A stretch of 14,786 nt of DNA from an uncultured Bacteroidales bacterium. Lineage in GTDB: Bacteria > Bacteroidota > Bacteroidia > Bacteroidales > Paludibacteraceae. Location: contig CALDQH010000082.1 in NCBI GenBank assembly GCA_937911935.1, positions 1-14,786 on the forward strand. Direction: 5' to 3'. Within the stretch, counting starts at the first letter, position 1; each line of letters starts with the position of its first letter. Under the pieces are notes generated by a model. The model was given only the letters and a program-made list of their open reading frames with translations. It was not told where the DNA came from and ran no database searches. Below, in pieces: positions 1-6,827 of the stretch. Both the position numbers and the translations under genes were made by a program.

Positions 1-1
1 C

Positions 2-1624
2 GAAAACAGACTCAAAGCATTAAGCGAGAACATTCGCTACTTTGCACGTCCGTATGCCGACAAGACCATTGCAAGCGAAGTATTCAAACTAATGGGTCTT
101 CCGCCTGTTGAATTGGAAGCACAAGAGAATGCAAACGACGCAACCGAAAACAACCAAGCGGATAATCACAGCGAAGATAAATTGCCCGCAAAAGAAGAGC
201 AAACAATCGTCGCAACGACCGAATCGACTATACAGACAAATAACAACAACAGCAAACGACAATATTTCTTTTTGGGCATTGGCGGCATTGGAATGAGTGC
301 TATTGCACGCTATTTTCACCAAAGAGGACACTTGGTTGGCGGTTATGACCTTACCCGTACACCCTTAACCCAAGCTTTAGAAGATGAGGGTATAAACGTT
401 CATTACGAAGACAACATCAGCCGCATCCCAGTTCGATTTATGGATCGCGATAACACCACCATCATCTATACGCCTGCCGTTCCCAACGACATGAGCGAAA
501 AAACATTTTTTGCCAAGGGTGGCTTTACCCTACTAAAACGTTCCGAGATATTGGGCGAATTAACCAAAGGACAACAAGCCCTTTGCGTAGCTGGCACACA
601 CGGAAAAACCACTACCTCAACCATGCTTGCCCACTTGCTAAACCAACGTAAACAAGGGGTTAATGCCTTTTTAGGAGGCATCTCTAAAAATTACCAAAGC
701 AACTTGCTTGTAAGTAGCACAAGCAACGAAGTGGTGGTAGAAGCCGATGAATACGATCGTTCTTTTTTGCGTTTGTATCCACAAATGAGCATCATCACAG
801 CAGTAGATGCCGATCACTTAGACATTTACGGTAGCCACGAGAACCTGTTGCAAGGATTTGCCGATTATACCTCGCAAATACAAGAAAACGGGGTGTTAGT
901 TATCAAAAAGGGGCTTCCCTTGCATCCCAATACCAAAACATCGGTTAGCGTTTATACGTATTCTGCAACCGAAAAAGCCGATTATTATGCCGAAAATATT
1001 GTAGCAGAAAACGGTAGGTTGTTCTTTGATTTTGTATCGCCACATGGCAGAATAAACGGTGTAGAATTAGGTGTACCTGTTTTAATCAACGTAGAAAATG
1101 CGGTAGCTGCCATGGCTGTGGCCCAATTAAATGGTGTAAGCGACCAAGAATTAAAAGAAGGAGTATCGTCGTTTGCAGGCAGCAAACGTCGTTTTGACAG
1201 ACAAGTCAACAGCCCCAAAGTGGTTTACATTGACGACTATGCGCATCATCCCGCAGAAATTGATGCGTGCATCAAGTCAATCCGTCATTTATACCCCTCC
1301 AAAAAAATCTGTGGTGTGTTTCAACCACACTTGTACTCACGCACCAAAGATTTTGCCAAAGAATTTGCACAAAGTTTATCGACCATAGACGATGTTATTC
1401 TTTTAGAAATATATCCAGCTCGCGAAAAACCCATCAAGGGAGTAACTTCTGCCCTAATAGCCAAAAACATCAAGCACAAAAACAAAATGATTTTGGCTCA
1501 AAAAGAAGACTTGGTAAACGAGTTAAAAAATCATACCTTTGATGTGCTAATTACCATCGGTGCTGGTAACATCGACCAATTAGTTCCAGAGGTAACCCAA
1601 TACGTGGAATCCATTGCCAAATGA
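2..1624 (+). CDS. murC: MurG C-terminus fused in frame to UDP-N-acetylmuramate--L-alanine ligase (MurC); 5' partial
   Basis: MurC joins L-alanine to UDP-MurNAc using ATP in the cytoplasm, the first step of peptide stem synthesis. With the Met at 92 as residue 1, visible motifs are the Rossmann GIGGIGMSA (62-70), the ATP-binding GTHGKTTT (168-175), EADEYDRSF (217-225) and DDYAHHP (381-387). About 454 residues from 57 onward match a whole MurC. The frame is open from base 2 with no stop. The codons before 92 give a MurG-like C-terminal helix (ARPYADKTIASEVFKLM), and the Met at 92 lies inside that helix. Residues 8-57 form an acidic, Q/N-rich linker without an ATG or GTG. The simplest reading is a MurG-linker-MurC fusion whose glycosyltransferase part lies mostly outside the window. 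The TGA stop overlaps the ftsQ ATG. MurC is certain; the fusion is inferred from the frame. Confidence 0.9.
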   Translation, partial: ENRLKALSENIRYFARPYADKTIASEVFKLMGLPPVELEAQENANDATENNQADNHSEDKLPAKEEQTIVATTESTIQTNNNNSKRQYFFLGIGGIGMSAIARYFHQRGHLVGGYDLTRTPLTQALEDEGINVHYEDNISRIPVRFMDRDNTTIIYTPAVPNDMSEKTFFAKGGFTLLKRSEILGELTKGQQALCVAGTHGKTTTSTMLAHLLNQRKQGVNAFLGGISKNYQSNLLVSSTSNEVVVEADEYDRSFLRLYPQMSIITAVDADHLDIYGSHENLLQGFADYTSQIQENGVLVIKKGLPLHPNTKTSVSVYTYSATEKADYYAENIVAENGRLFFDFVSPHGRINGVELGVPVLINVENAVAAMAVAQLNGVSDQELKEGVSSFAGSKRRFDRQVNSPKVVYIDDYAHHPAEIDACIKSIRHLYPSKKICGVFQPHLYSRTKDFAKEFAQSLSTIDDVILLEIYPAREKPIKGVTSALIAKNIKHKNKMILAQKEDLVNELKNHTFDVLITIGAGNIDQLVPEVTQYVESIAK

Positions 1625-2379
1625 CTCCAAAAACCAAACATATCTTGCAACTTATCTTCACGATAACGCTTATCGTGATACTGGCGTCGTACCTCATTTT
1701 TTCGGTATGCTACTTTAAAAAGCCCAACGAAAAAATACCTTGCAAGCAAGTTGAGATATGCATCGAAGATAGCAGTAAATACCGTTTTACCAACGAGTTG
1801 GACATTAGAAATTACCTATCTAAGCGCAAACTAAACCCAAGTGGCAAACATATTGGGATAGCAGAAACCAACCAAATAGAACGTTCGCTACGCGAAATGA
1901 ATGTTTGCAAAAAAGCCGATTGTTTTATGGGATACGATAGCGTATTTTACATCCATCTATGGCAACGTTGTCCCTTATTTAGGGTTATTCCTAACCAAGG
2001 GAAAAGTTACTACATCGACCAAGATAGACAGAAAATGCCTGTATCGAACAATTTTACCGCCCATTTGCCCATCCTATCGGGCGAAATAAAGACAGATGCG
2101 GCACAAAAACATTGGTTCGACTTTATGCTATACCTGCAAAACGACAAACATTGGAAAAACATGATTGCCGAGGTTCACGTAGATGCACAAGACAAAGTAA
2201 TACTTAGCAGCAAGCAAGGAATTCCATACATCGAATTGGGAACATTGCAAGACTATCCCGCTAAAATGGAGAAATTACGTGCCTGGTATGCCGAGTTTCC
2301 ACACAAAAACAACGACTCTATCTATCAAAAAATAAGTATTCTATACGATCAATTAATATTCTGTACCAAATCTAAATAA
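1621..2379 (+). CDS. ftsQ: Cell division protein FtsQ
   Basis: FtsQ is a bitopic inner-membrane protein of the divisome that links FtsB/FtsL to the septal synthases. The 252-residue product has a short cytoplasmic N-terminus, one membrane segment at about residues 7-28 and an extracytoplasmic part. The part from about 40 to 125 resembles the POTRA region of Bacteroidota FtsQ: a C-x-x-V-x-I start, an F-T-x-x-x-x-I-R-x-Y-L stretch, and the signature WQRCPLFRVI near 118-127. The start codon overlaps the murC stop as ATGA, which indicates translational coupling. ftsA begins two bases after the gene. Identity rests on the POTRA-like signature and on the murC-ftsQ-ftsA-ftsZ order; the C-terminal part is poorly conserved. 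Confidence 0.9.
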   Translation: MTPKTKHILQLIFTITLIVILASYLIFSVCYFKKPNEKIPCKQVEICIEDSSKYRFTNELDIRNYLSKRKLNPSGKHIGIAETNQIERSLREMNVCKKADCFMGYDSVFYIHLWQRCPLFRVIPNQGKSYYIDQDRQKMPVSNNFTAHLPILSGEIKTDAAQKHWFDFMLYLQNDKHWKNMIAEVHVDAQDKVILSSKQGIPYIELGTLQDYPAKMEKLRAWYAEFPHKNNDSIYQKISILYDQLIFCTKSK

Positions 2380-2380
2380 C

Positions 2381-3424
2381 ATGAGTAAACCCGTCTATAT
2401 CGCCGCCATTGACATAGGCACTCATACCACGGTTGGTGCCATTGCCGAAAAACTTCCTAACAAAACCATCCAAATAAAAGCTATCGTAGAGGTCCCTACT
2501 CGTAGCGGTGCCGTTGTGCAAGGTCGCATCAAAGACATCAACAACACCTTGTTCGACATCAAAAGCATCTGCAAAAAGCTAAACAACCAATGTGGCATTA
2601 TGCCCAACAAACTATACATTCACAGCAGTTGGCTAACCAAAGAAGTTAACTACGAAGAATGGAACAAACTCTTTGAAATGGTTAACCCCAAACGCAAAGA
2701 GCCCATGACTTTTATTGGTGTGCCTAATTGTATGGCACTAAAAGCCGACATGCTCATGACTCCTGCCGAGCAAAACAACGGTTGCTTAATCATTGATATG
2801 GGAGCAGGAAGCACCTCGTATCTGCTTCGTGTAAAGGGCGAGGAAGACCAAGTAGGTCTCATTCCAAGCGGTGGTTGGCACATAAGCAACGACCTAACGT
2901 TTAAGGGATTAAGCTTTGAATATGCCGAAAAGCTTAAAATAAAATTAGGCAATGCGCAACCCGAAAAATTAGAATTTCCCAACAAGTACATCAGCCTAAC
3001 ACCCAACGGTCCATTTGATATTAACAAAAGCATCAAATTGGTAGATTTAGCTAAGATGATAGAAGACCGCGTAAACGATACTGCCAAACGTTTTATTGGC
3101 AAGTTAATCCGCGACGGTCAACTATCTGTTGCAGGCAGAAAAATTCTGCTTACGGGTGGAGGATGCTTGCTAAACAATGTAAATCAATGGTATCAAGACA
3201 AATGCCATGTTGATGTGCGCTATGCCGATGCCCTAAATCATTTGGACAGCGACGACCTATCACAGCAAACCAATCGACCTAAATACCATACCCTCCTTGC
3301 CATGTTGCTGTTTGGTACAGAAGATTGTCGCACCGAGAAAAATACCTCGTGGACCAAACGTTTTTTCCCAAAAGAGAAAAAGATCAACGACACCTTGGAC
3401 AATGCAATAGAAATACTTTTTTAA
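2381..3424 (+). CDS. ftsA: Cell division protein FtsA, short form apparently lacking subdomain 1C
   Basis: FtsA is the actin-like ATPase that tethers FtsZ to the membrane. Actin-fold motifs are visible: phosphate-1 DIGTHTT (11-17), phosphate-2 IIDMGAGSTSY (137-147) and the adenosine motif ILLTGGG (255-261). A basic/amphipathic C-terminus (about 324-347, with WTKRFF) could be the membrane-targeting helix. The protein has 347 residues, where FtsA is usually about 410-480. The shortage lies between LYIHSSW (78-84), where subdomain 1C normally begins, and FIGVPNCMALKADMLMT (111-127), which corresponds to the strand and helix just before phosphate-2. About 25 residues fill a space that normally holds about 80-100. 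No frameshift is needed: the frame is clean and flanked by ftsQ and ftsZ. The gene is certainly ftsA by position and motifs; loss of 1C is inferred from spacing. Confidence 0.9.
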   Translation: MSKPVYIAAIDIGTHTTVGAIAEKLPNKTIQIKAIVEVPTRSGAVVQGRIKDINNTLFDIKSICKKLNNQCGIMPNKLYIHSSWLTKEVNYEEWNKLFEMVNPKRKEPMTFIGVPNCMALKADMLMTPAEQNNGCLIIDMGAGSTSYLLRVKGEEDQVGLIPSGGWHISNDLTFKGLSFEYAEKLKIKLGNAQPEKLEFPNKYISLTPNGPFDINKSIKLVDLAKMIEDRVNDTAKRFIGKLIRDGQLSVAGRKILLTGGGCLLNNVNQWYQDKCHVDVRYADALNHLDSDDLSQQTNRPKYHTLLAMLLFGTEDCRTEKNTSWTKRFFPKEKKINDTLDNAIEILF

Positions 3425-3436
3425 CCTTACTATACC

Positions 3437-4648
3437 ATGAACAACACAGAATCATTCGCAACAGACCCCATACTATTTAACGAGAAGAATGTATCCAATA
3501 CATTTATCAAAGTAATTGGAGCTGGCGGGGGCGGTAGTAATGCCGTAAACCGCATGTACAACCTTGGTATTAAGGATATTACCTATGCCATTTTTAATAC
3601 AGATATTCAAGACCTATCCAAATCGCCCGTACCCGTAAAAGTACAAATAGGCGAAACATCTACACACGGTTTAGGTGCTGGAGGACGTCCCGAAGTAGGC
3701 AAACAAGCCGCCGAAGAGGATGTTGACAAAATTAGAACGATTCTATCGGACAACACCCGCATGGCATTCATCAATGCTGGCATGGGTGGCGGAACGGGAA
3801 CGGGAGCCGCACCCGTTATTGCCCGAATTGCCAAAGAAATGAATATTCTTACCATTGGCATTGTAACCATTCCATTTGAATTTGAAGGCAAACGCAAGTT
3901 TGAAAAAGCCAAATTGGGCTTAGAAGAAATGCGAAAAAACGTCGATGCGCTTTTGGTCATTGACAATAGACAGTTGGTAAAAATATACAGCGACTACCGC
4001 TTGGACAATGCCTTTGCCAAAGCAGACGAAATTTTGAGCGAAGCCATTAAAAGTATCGCCGACATGACCAATACAACGGGTTATATCAATGTCGATTTTG
4101 CCGACGTATCAACCATTATGCGCGATTGTGGTGTTGCCATTATGAATACGGGCTATGCTTCGGGCGAAAACAGGGTTACAAATGCAATCAAAGAGGCTCT
4201 TAATTCTCCCCTATTGCACGACAACGACATCAGAGGTGCAGAAAGGATTCTTTTGTACACCAAAACATCGCGCGACAACCAAATTACACCAGGCGAAACC
4301 AACGAAATTACCAACTTTATCAATGCCATTGGATCGGATATCGAATTTATTTGGGGTGCCTATTACGATGACGATTTAGAAGACGACATCAGTGTAACCA
4401 TCATCGCTACTGGTTTTGAAATTAAATCCATCATCGATGGCGAACCTGCCGATAACTCCAACAAGGAGTTTGATTTTCTATCACCAGTTCCCAAACAAGA
4501 GGTAATAGAAACTATCGAAAACACAACAGAAGAGCACAGCATTTATCCAGAGGATAACACAGGAGTGGATACCATCGATTGGTCCGACTGGGCAGACGAC
4601 GAAGACGATGACGACATCAATCTTCCACCCAGCATGAGAGGCAAATAA
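3437..4648 (+). CDS. ftsZ: Cell division GTPase FtsZ
   Basis: FtsZ is the tubulin homologue that polymerises into the cytoplasmic Z-ring. The 403-residue protein shows the nucleotide-binding glycines GAGGGGSNAVN (28-38), the tubulin signature GGGTGTG (117-123) and the T7 catalytic loop NVDFADV (218-224). The GTPase core ends near 332. A linker of about 55 residues, rich in Glu, Asp and Asn, follows and finishes in an acidic run (DDEDDDD, 387-393). The last ten residues, INLPPSMRGK, fit the conserved C-terminal peptide that binds FtsA, with Met where Phe is commonly found. The gene starts 12 bases after ftsA and is the last of the cluster, with a terminator directly behind it. Confidence 0.97.
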   Translation: MNNTESFATDPILFNEKNVSNTFIKVIGAGGGGSNAVNRMYNLGIKDITYAIFNTDIQDLSKSPVPVKVQIGETSTHGLGAGGRPEVGKQAAEEDVDKIRTILSDNTRMAFINAGMGGGTGTGAAPVIARIAKEMNILTIGIVTIPFEFEGKRKFEKAKLGLEEMRKNVDALLVIDNRQLVKIYSDYRLDNAFAKADEILSEAIKSIADMTNTTGYINVDFADVSTIMRDCGVAIMNTGYASGENRVTNAIKEALNSPLLHDNDIRGAERILLYTKTSRDNQITPGETNEITNFINAIGSDIEFIWGAYYDDDLEDDISVTIIATGFEIKSIIDGEPADNSNKEFDFLSPVPKQEVIETIENTTEEHSIYPEDNTGVDTIDWSDWADDEDDDDINLPPSMRGK

Positions 4649-4664
4649 AATCCAATTATACAAC

Positions 4665-4697
4665 AAAGAGGTGCACCCCCAAAGGATGCGCCTCTTT
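4665..4697. terminator. Intrinsic terminator between ftsZ and rubrerythrin
   Basis: The arms 4665-4675 and 4687-4697 pair over 11 bp with one T-G wobble around an 11-base loop. An A-rich left edge and a T-rich right edge (CTCTTTTAT) are present. It lies 17 bases after ftsZ and 27 bases from the 3' end of the convergent rubrerythrin gene, so it can serve both. Confidence 0.8.
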
Positions 4698-4723
4698 TAT
4701 TAAGACAAGCTACAAGAGCCTGA

Positions 4724-5269
4724 TTATTTACCAAAATAACGGTCAAACAAACCTTTAAAACCGCGACCGTGGCGTGCTTCGTCTTTAGCCATTTCGTGAA
4801 CGGTGTCGTGAATAGCATCCAAGTTCAACTCTTTAGCACGTTTAGCAATACGCATTTTATCAGCGCAAGCACCACTTTCGGCATTCATACGTTTTTCTAA
4901 GTTGGTTTTGGTATCCCATACTACTTCGCCCAACAATTCGGCAAATTTAGCGCAGTGTTCTGCTTCTTCGAATGCATAGCGTTTAAATGCTTCCGCAATT
5001 TCGGGATAGCCTTCGCGGTCGGCTTGGCGGCTCATTGCCAAATACATACCAACCTCGGTAGCTTCGCCCATGAAGTGAGCATTAAGGTCTTTTTTCATTT
5101 CATCATCGGTATCAGCTGCAATACCAACAACGTGTTCGGTTACAAAGTTTAGTTCACTTTCTACCAATTCGCTGAATTTTTCGGCTGGTTGTTTACATTG
5201 AGGGCAAAATGCTGGAGCGCTATCTCCTTCGTGTACGTATCCACATACGCTGCAAATAAATTTTTTCAT
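4724..5269 (-). CDS. rbr: Rubrerythrin with N-terminal rubredoxin domain (reverse rubrerythrin)
   Basis: This non-haem di-iron protein reduces hydrogen peroxide in the cytoplasm of anaerobes. The 181-residue product begins with a rubredoxin-like iron site, CxxC at 6/9 and CPxC at 22/25. A four-helix ferritin-like domain follows (about 37-178), with candidate iron ligands in GEATE (68-72), EEAEH (101-105) and DEARH (163-167). Classical rubrerythrin has the rubredoxin domain at the C-terminus; here the order is reversed, as known from clostridial 'reverse rubrerythrins' that accept electrons from NADH via a rubredoxin reductase. It is the last gene of a perR-led cluster and probably part of the peroxide response. 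Physiological electron donors are not visible in this window. Confidence 0.93.
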   Translation of the reverse strand: MKKFICSVCGYVHEGDSAPAFCPQCKQPAEKFSELVESELNFVTEHVVGIAADTDDEMKKDLNAHFMGEATEVGMYLAMSRQADREGYPEIAEAFKRYAFEEAEHCAKFAELLGEVVWDTKTNLEKRMNAESGACADKMRIAKRAKELNLDAIHDTVHEMAKDEARHGRGFKGLFDRYFGK

Positions 5270-5278
5270 ATCTTATAA

Positions 5279-5352
5279 ATGTTTAGTTGTTTATTATTCA
5301 AAGCTTCGCTTTTCAAGAAGTTGTTTAGCTGTTTAGGCGTTTAGTCGTTGAG
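5279..5352. repeat. Imperfect octamer repeats NNGTTTAG
   Basis: Four consecutive 8-bp units lie at 5321-5328, 5329-5336, 5337-5344 and 5345-5352 (TTGTTTAG, CTGTTTAG, GCGTTTAG, TCGTTGAG). Two further units lie at 5279-5286 and 5287-5294. Between the groups is a small 5-bp hairpin, AAAGC-TTC-GCTTT, at 5300-5312. The tract fills the spacer between the mini-rubredoxin and rubrerythrin genes. Its function is unknown. Confidence 0.6.
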
Positions 5353-5358
5353 TCAATA

Positions 5359-5469
5359 CTATTTCACTTCTTTAAATACCTTAGCTGGTTGTTTGCATTT
5401 AGGACAAACTGCAGGGGGTTGGTCTCCATAGTGTACATAACCACATACTGTGCATACAAATTTTTTCAT
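5359..5469 (-). CDS. 36-residue stand-alone rubredoxin-like protein
   Basis: The frame reads ATG to TAG and encodes 36 residues. It has the same iron-binding layout as the rubrerythrin N-terminus: CTVCGYVHYGD then VCPKCKQPA, with cysteines at 6, 9, 22 and 25. Aligned without gaps, 24 of 36 positions equal the first 36 residues of the downstream rubrerythrin, so it looks like a duplicated rubredoxin domain. It is shorter than a typical rubredoxin (about 52-54 residues). It starts 36 bases after perR and ends 89 bases before the rubrerythrin, in the same direction. It may pass electrons to rubrerythrin or simply bind iron or zinc; neither is shown by sequence alone. Gene finders with a length cut-off would miss it. 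Confidence 0.8.
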   Translation of the reverse strand: MKKFVCTVCGYVHYGDQPPAVCPKCKQPAKVFKEVK

Positions 5470-5505
5470 AGCTTTTTTATTTAATTGAATGTTAATATTA
5501 AGTTC

Positions 5506-5955
5506 TTAAGCATTTAAACGTTTAACTGATTCTTCGGACTCTACCCTTCTTTTATCACATTCTGGGCAATATCCTTTGTAATAAACTTGGGTTTCTACGA
5601 TGCGCAGGTTTTTGTATTTCCCCAAATGAACCTTGTCTAAATAAATGGGGGCTACATCGTGTACACAACCACAACCTAAGCAAATAAAATGCGCATGTGG
5701 GTCGGTACAAGCATCATATCGCACGTTTTTTTCGTCAATGGTCAATTGCAAAACCGCACCTTTTTCTGCCAACAACTTGAGTGTACTATACACGGTTGTT
5801 CTGGATAAGGTTGGCATATTAGGGCTCAAGTTTGTATAAATCTCATCGACAGTAGGATGGGTTAGATGATTCAGTAAATAATTCATCACCGCAATCCGCT
5901 GAATCGAAGGCTTTACATCGTGTGCCACTAAATATTTTTTTACCTTTGACAACAT
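5506..5955 (-). CDS. perR: PerR-type peroxide-sensing Fur-family repressor
   Basis: PerR represses peroxide-defence genes until metal-catalysed oxidation of its histidine ligands releases it from DNA. The 149-residue product has an N-terminal winged helix (about 1-80; recognition region TLSRTTVYSTLKLL) and a C-terminal metal-binding and dimerisation domain. Candidate regulatory ligands are H33, D81, H87, H89 and D100. They sit exactly four residues earlier than the known Bacillus subtilis PerR ligands H37, D85, H91, H93 and D104. The structural zinc cysteines C92, C95, C130 and C133 show the same offset. Asp at the last ligand position favours PerR over Fur. The gene heads the cluster perR - mini-rubredoxin - rubrerythrin, which fits the assignment, and the palindrome at its promoter suggests autoregulation. 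Confidence 0.9.
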   Translation of the reverse strand: MLSKVKKYLVAHDVKPSIQRIAVMNYLLNHLTHPTVDEIYTNLSPNMPTLSRTTVYSTLKLLAEKGAVLQLTIDEKNVRYDACTDPHAHFICLGCGCVHDVAPIYLDKVHLGKYKNLRIVETQVYYKGYCPECDKRRVESEESVKRLNA

Positions 5956-5972
5956 TGCTACTTTGTAATCAT

Positions 5973-5989
5973 TTCAGTTTTAAACTCAA
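5973..5989. promoter_or_regulatory. Candidate PerR operator (17-bp palindrome)
   Basis: TTCAGTTTTAAACTCAA is a palindrome centred on 5981 with seven of eight arm positions matching. It lies just downstream of the -7 element of the perR promoter, across the expected transcription start, where a bound repressor would block initiation. It is AT-rich like Per boxes but does not match the Bacillus consensus, so the assignment rests on position and symmetry. Confidence 0.45.
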
Positions 5990-5991
5990 TG

Positions 5992-6023
5992 CAAATATAT
6001 AACCTTTTCAAATACACTCCAAA
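5992..6023 (-). promoter_or_regulatory. Bacteroidota-type promoter of perR operon
   Basis: On the minus strand TTTG (6020-6023) is followed after exactly 20 bases by TATATTTG (5992-5999). This matches the Bacteroidota housekeeping consensus TTTG / TAnnTTTG with normal spacing. The expected start lies near 5985, giving a leader of about 30 bases before perR. Confidence 0.7.
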
Positions 6024-6049
6024 TTTTTCTGCGATTTTTTTCAAAAAAA

Positions 6050-6072
6050 TAAGCGCAACTTGGTTGCGCTTA
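6050..6072 (-). terminator. Intrinsic terminator of the secreted-protein operon
   Basis: The arms TAAGCGCAAC (6050-6059) and GTTGCGCTTA (6063-6072) pair perfectly over 10 bp with a three-base loop. On the minus strand a run of T follows (opposite the A run at 6043-6049). It lies 24 bases after the stop of the FSU-domain gene and upstream of the perR promoter. Confidence 0.85.
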
Positions 6073-6096
6073 CATAGAACACTCACTATTAACCAT

Positions 6097-6801
6097 CTAT
6101 GGTAATATTGGACGTACCGGAAAACATAGTAGAAATTCTTCCCTTGATAGCATATAATTAGATGGTGTACTGGAACGATTCACTATAAGAAAAAGAAGAG
6201 CCAGAGCATAATCACCATCATCATTATAATCACAATTACTACTCCACAAAGGACCCATGGGTAAAAACAGGCTATTGCCATTGGTTTTAGAAATCACCTT
6301 ATACCCTTCTATCCCGTTCATACTACCTAAAATCCATGTACAACATTCCACCAACTCCTCAAAGTCTCCGATAGTTGGCATGCGCCAGTTCCCGCCCCAG
6401 TTAGCAAAAGCTGCATCATCTACAGGTTCCAGCACATTTTTATCTCCTACATACTTTGCACAAAAACTCGACATTCCCCATTGCGAAGTGACATAGCAAT
6501 GTTTAGAATTACTTCTTCCACGCACATCGCCCCACGCAAAGCAATCTCCATCTTCTTCTGGCATAGAAGCACCAATATTATGTACAGCCCATTTTTTACC
6601 TGAAGGCAAACCAAGATCTACATAAGGATAACCTCTGGATCCATCTAAACTCTCCTCGCTATCAACAAAGGTAATGTTTTCTACTTGGGTGGCTGGATAG
6701 CTAACTATACTCCCACCCACCTTGTACACGCATAGATTTGCCTGAGCAAATAGCAGAAAGGGGATGATGCAATAAACTAAAACAACTACTATTTTTTTCA
6801 T
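6097..6801 (-). CDS. Secreted FSU-type (DLGLPSG / WRMPT) domain protein
   Basis: The 234-residue protein has a clear signal peptide (MKKIVVVLVYCIIPFLLFAQA), so I take the ATG at 6801. The in-frame ATG at 6852 would put 17 extra residues before it and overlap the upstream gene. Residues 22-47 form a short strand-rich module ending VENITF. Residues 60-234 show the hallmarks of the Fibrobacter succinogenes major paralogous domain family common in Bacteroidota: YVDLGLPSGKKWA (60-72), NIGAS (75-79), FAWGDV (88-93) and NWGGNWRMPT (134-143). These domains occur in secreted or surface proteins; no biochemical function is established to my knowledge. No lipobox and no T9SS domain are visible. It is the last gene of a three-gene unit, 26 bases after the SusD-like gene. 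Confidence 0.8.
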   Translation of the reverse strand: MKKIVVVLVYCIIPFLLFAQANLCVYKVGGSIVSYPATQVENITFVDSEESLDGSRGYPYVDLGLPSGKKWAVHNIGASMPEEDGDCFAWGDVRGRSNSKHCYVTSQWGMSSFCAKYVGDKNVLEPVDDAAFANWGGNWRMPTIGDFEELVECCTWILGSMNGIEGYKVISKTNGNSLFLPMGPLWSSNCDYNDDGDYALALLFLIVNRSSTPSNYMLSREEFLLCFPVRPILP

Positions 6802-6827
6802 AAGTAAACTTTTACAAATAACAACTT

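Noticed and set aside
92..1624. murC starting at the ATG at 92 as a separate gene
   Set aside because: The ATG lies inside the MurG-like C-terminal helix and the frame is open upstream to the window edge, so it is not a natural MurC start.
2650..3102. Long minus-strand frame within ftsA, and similar antisense frames in ftsZ and pnp
   Set aside because: They mirror the codon pattern of strongly supported genes on the other strand and encode no recognisable protein.
5279..5352. CRISPR array from the GTTTAG units
   Set aside because: The units are only 8 bp, directly adjacent and without spacers.
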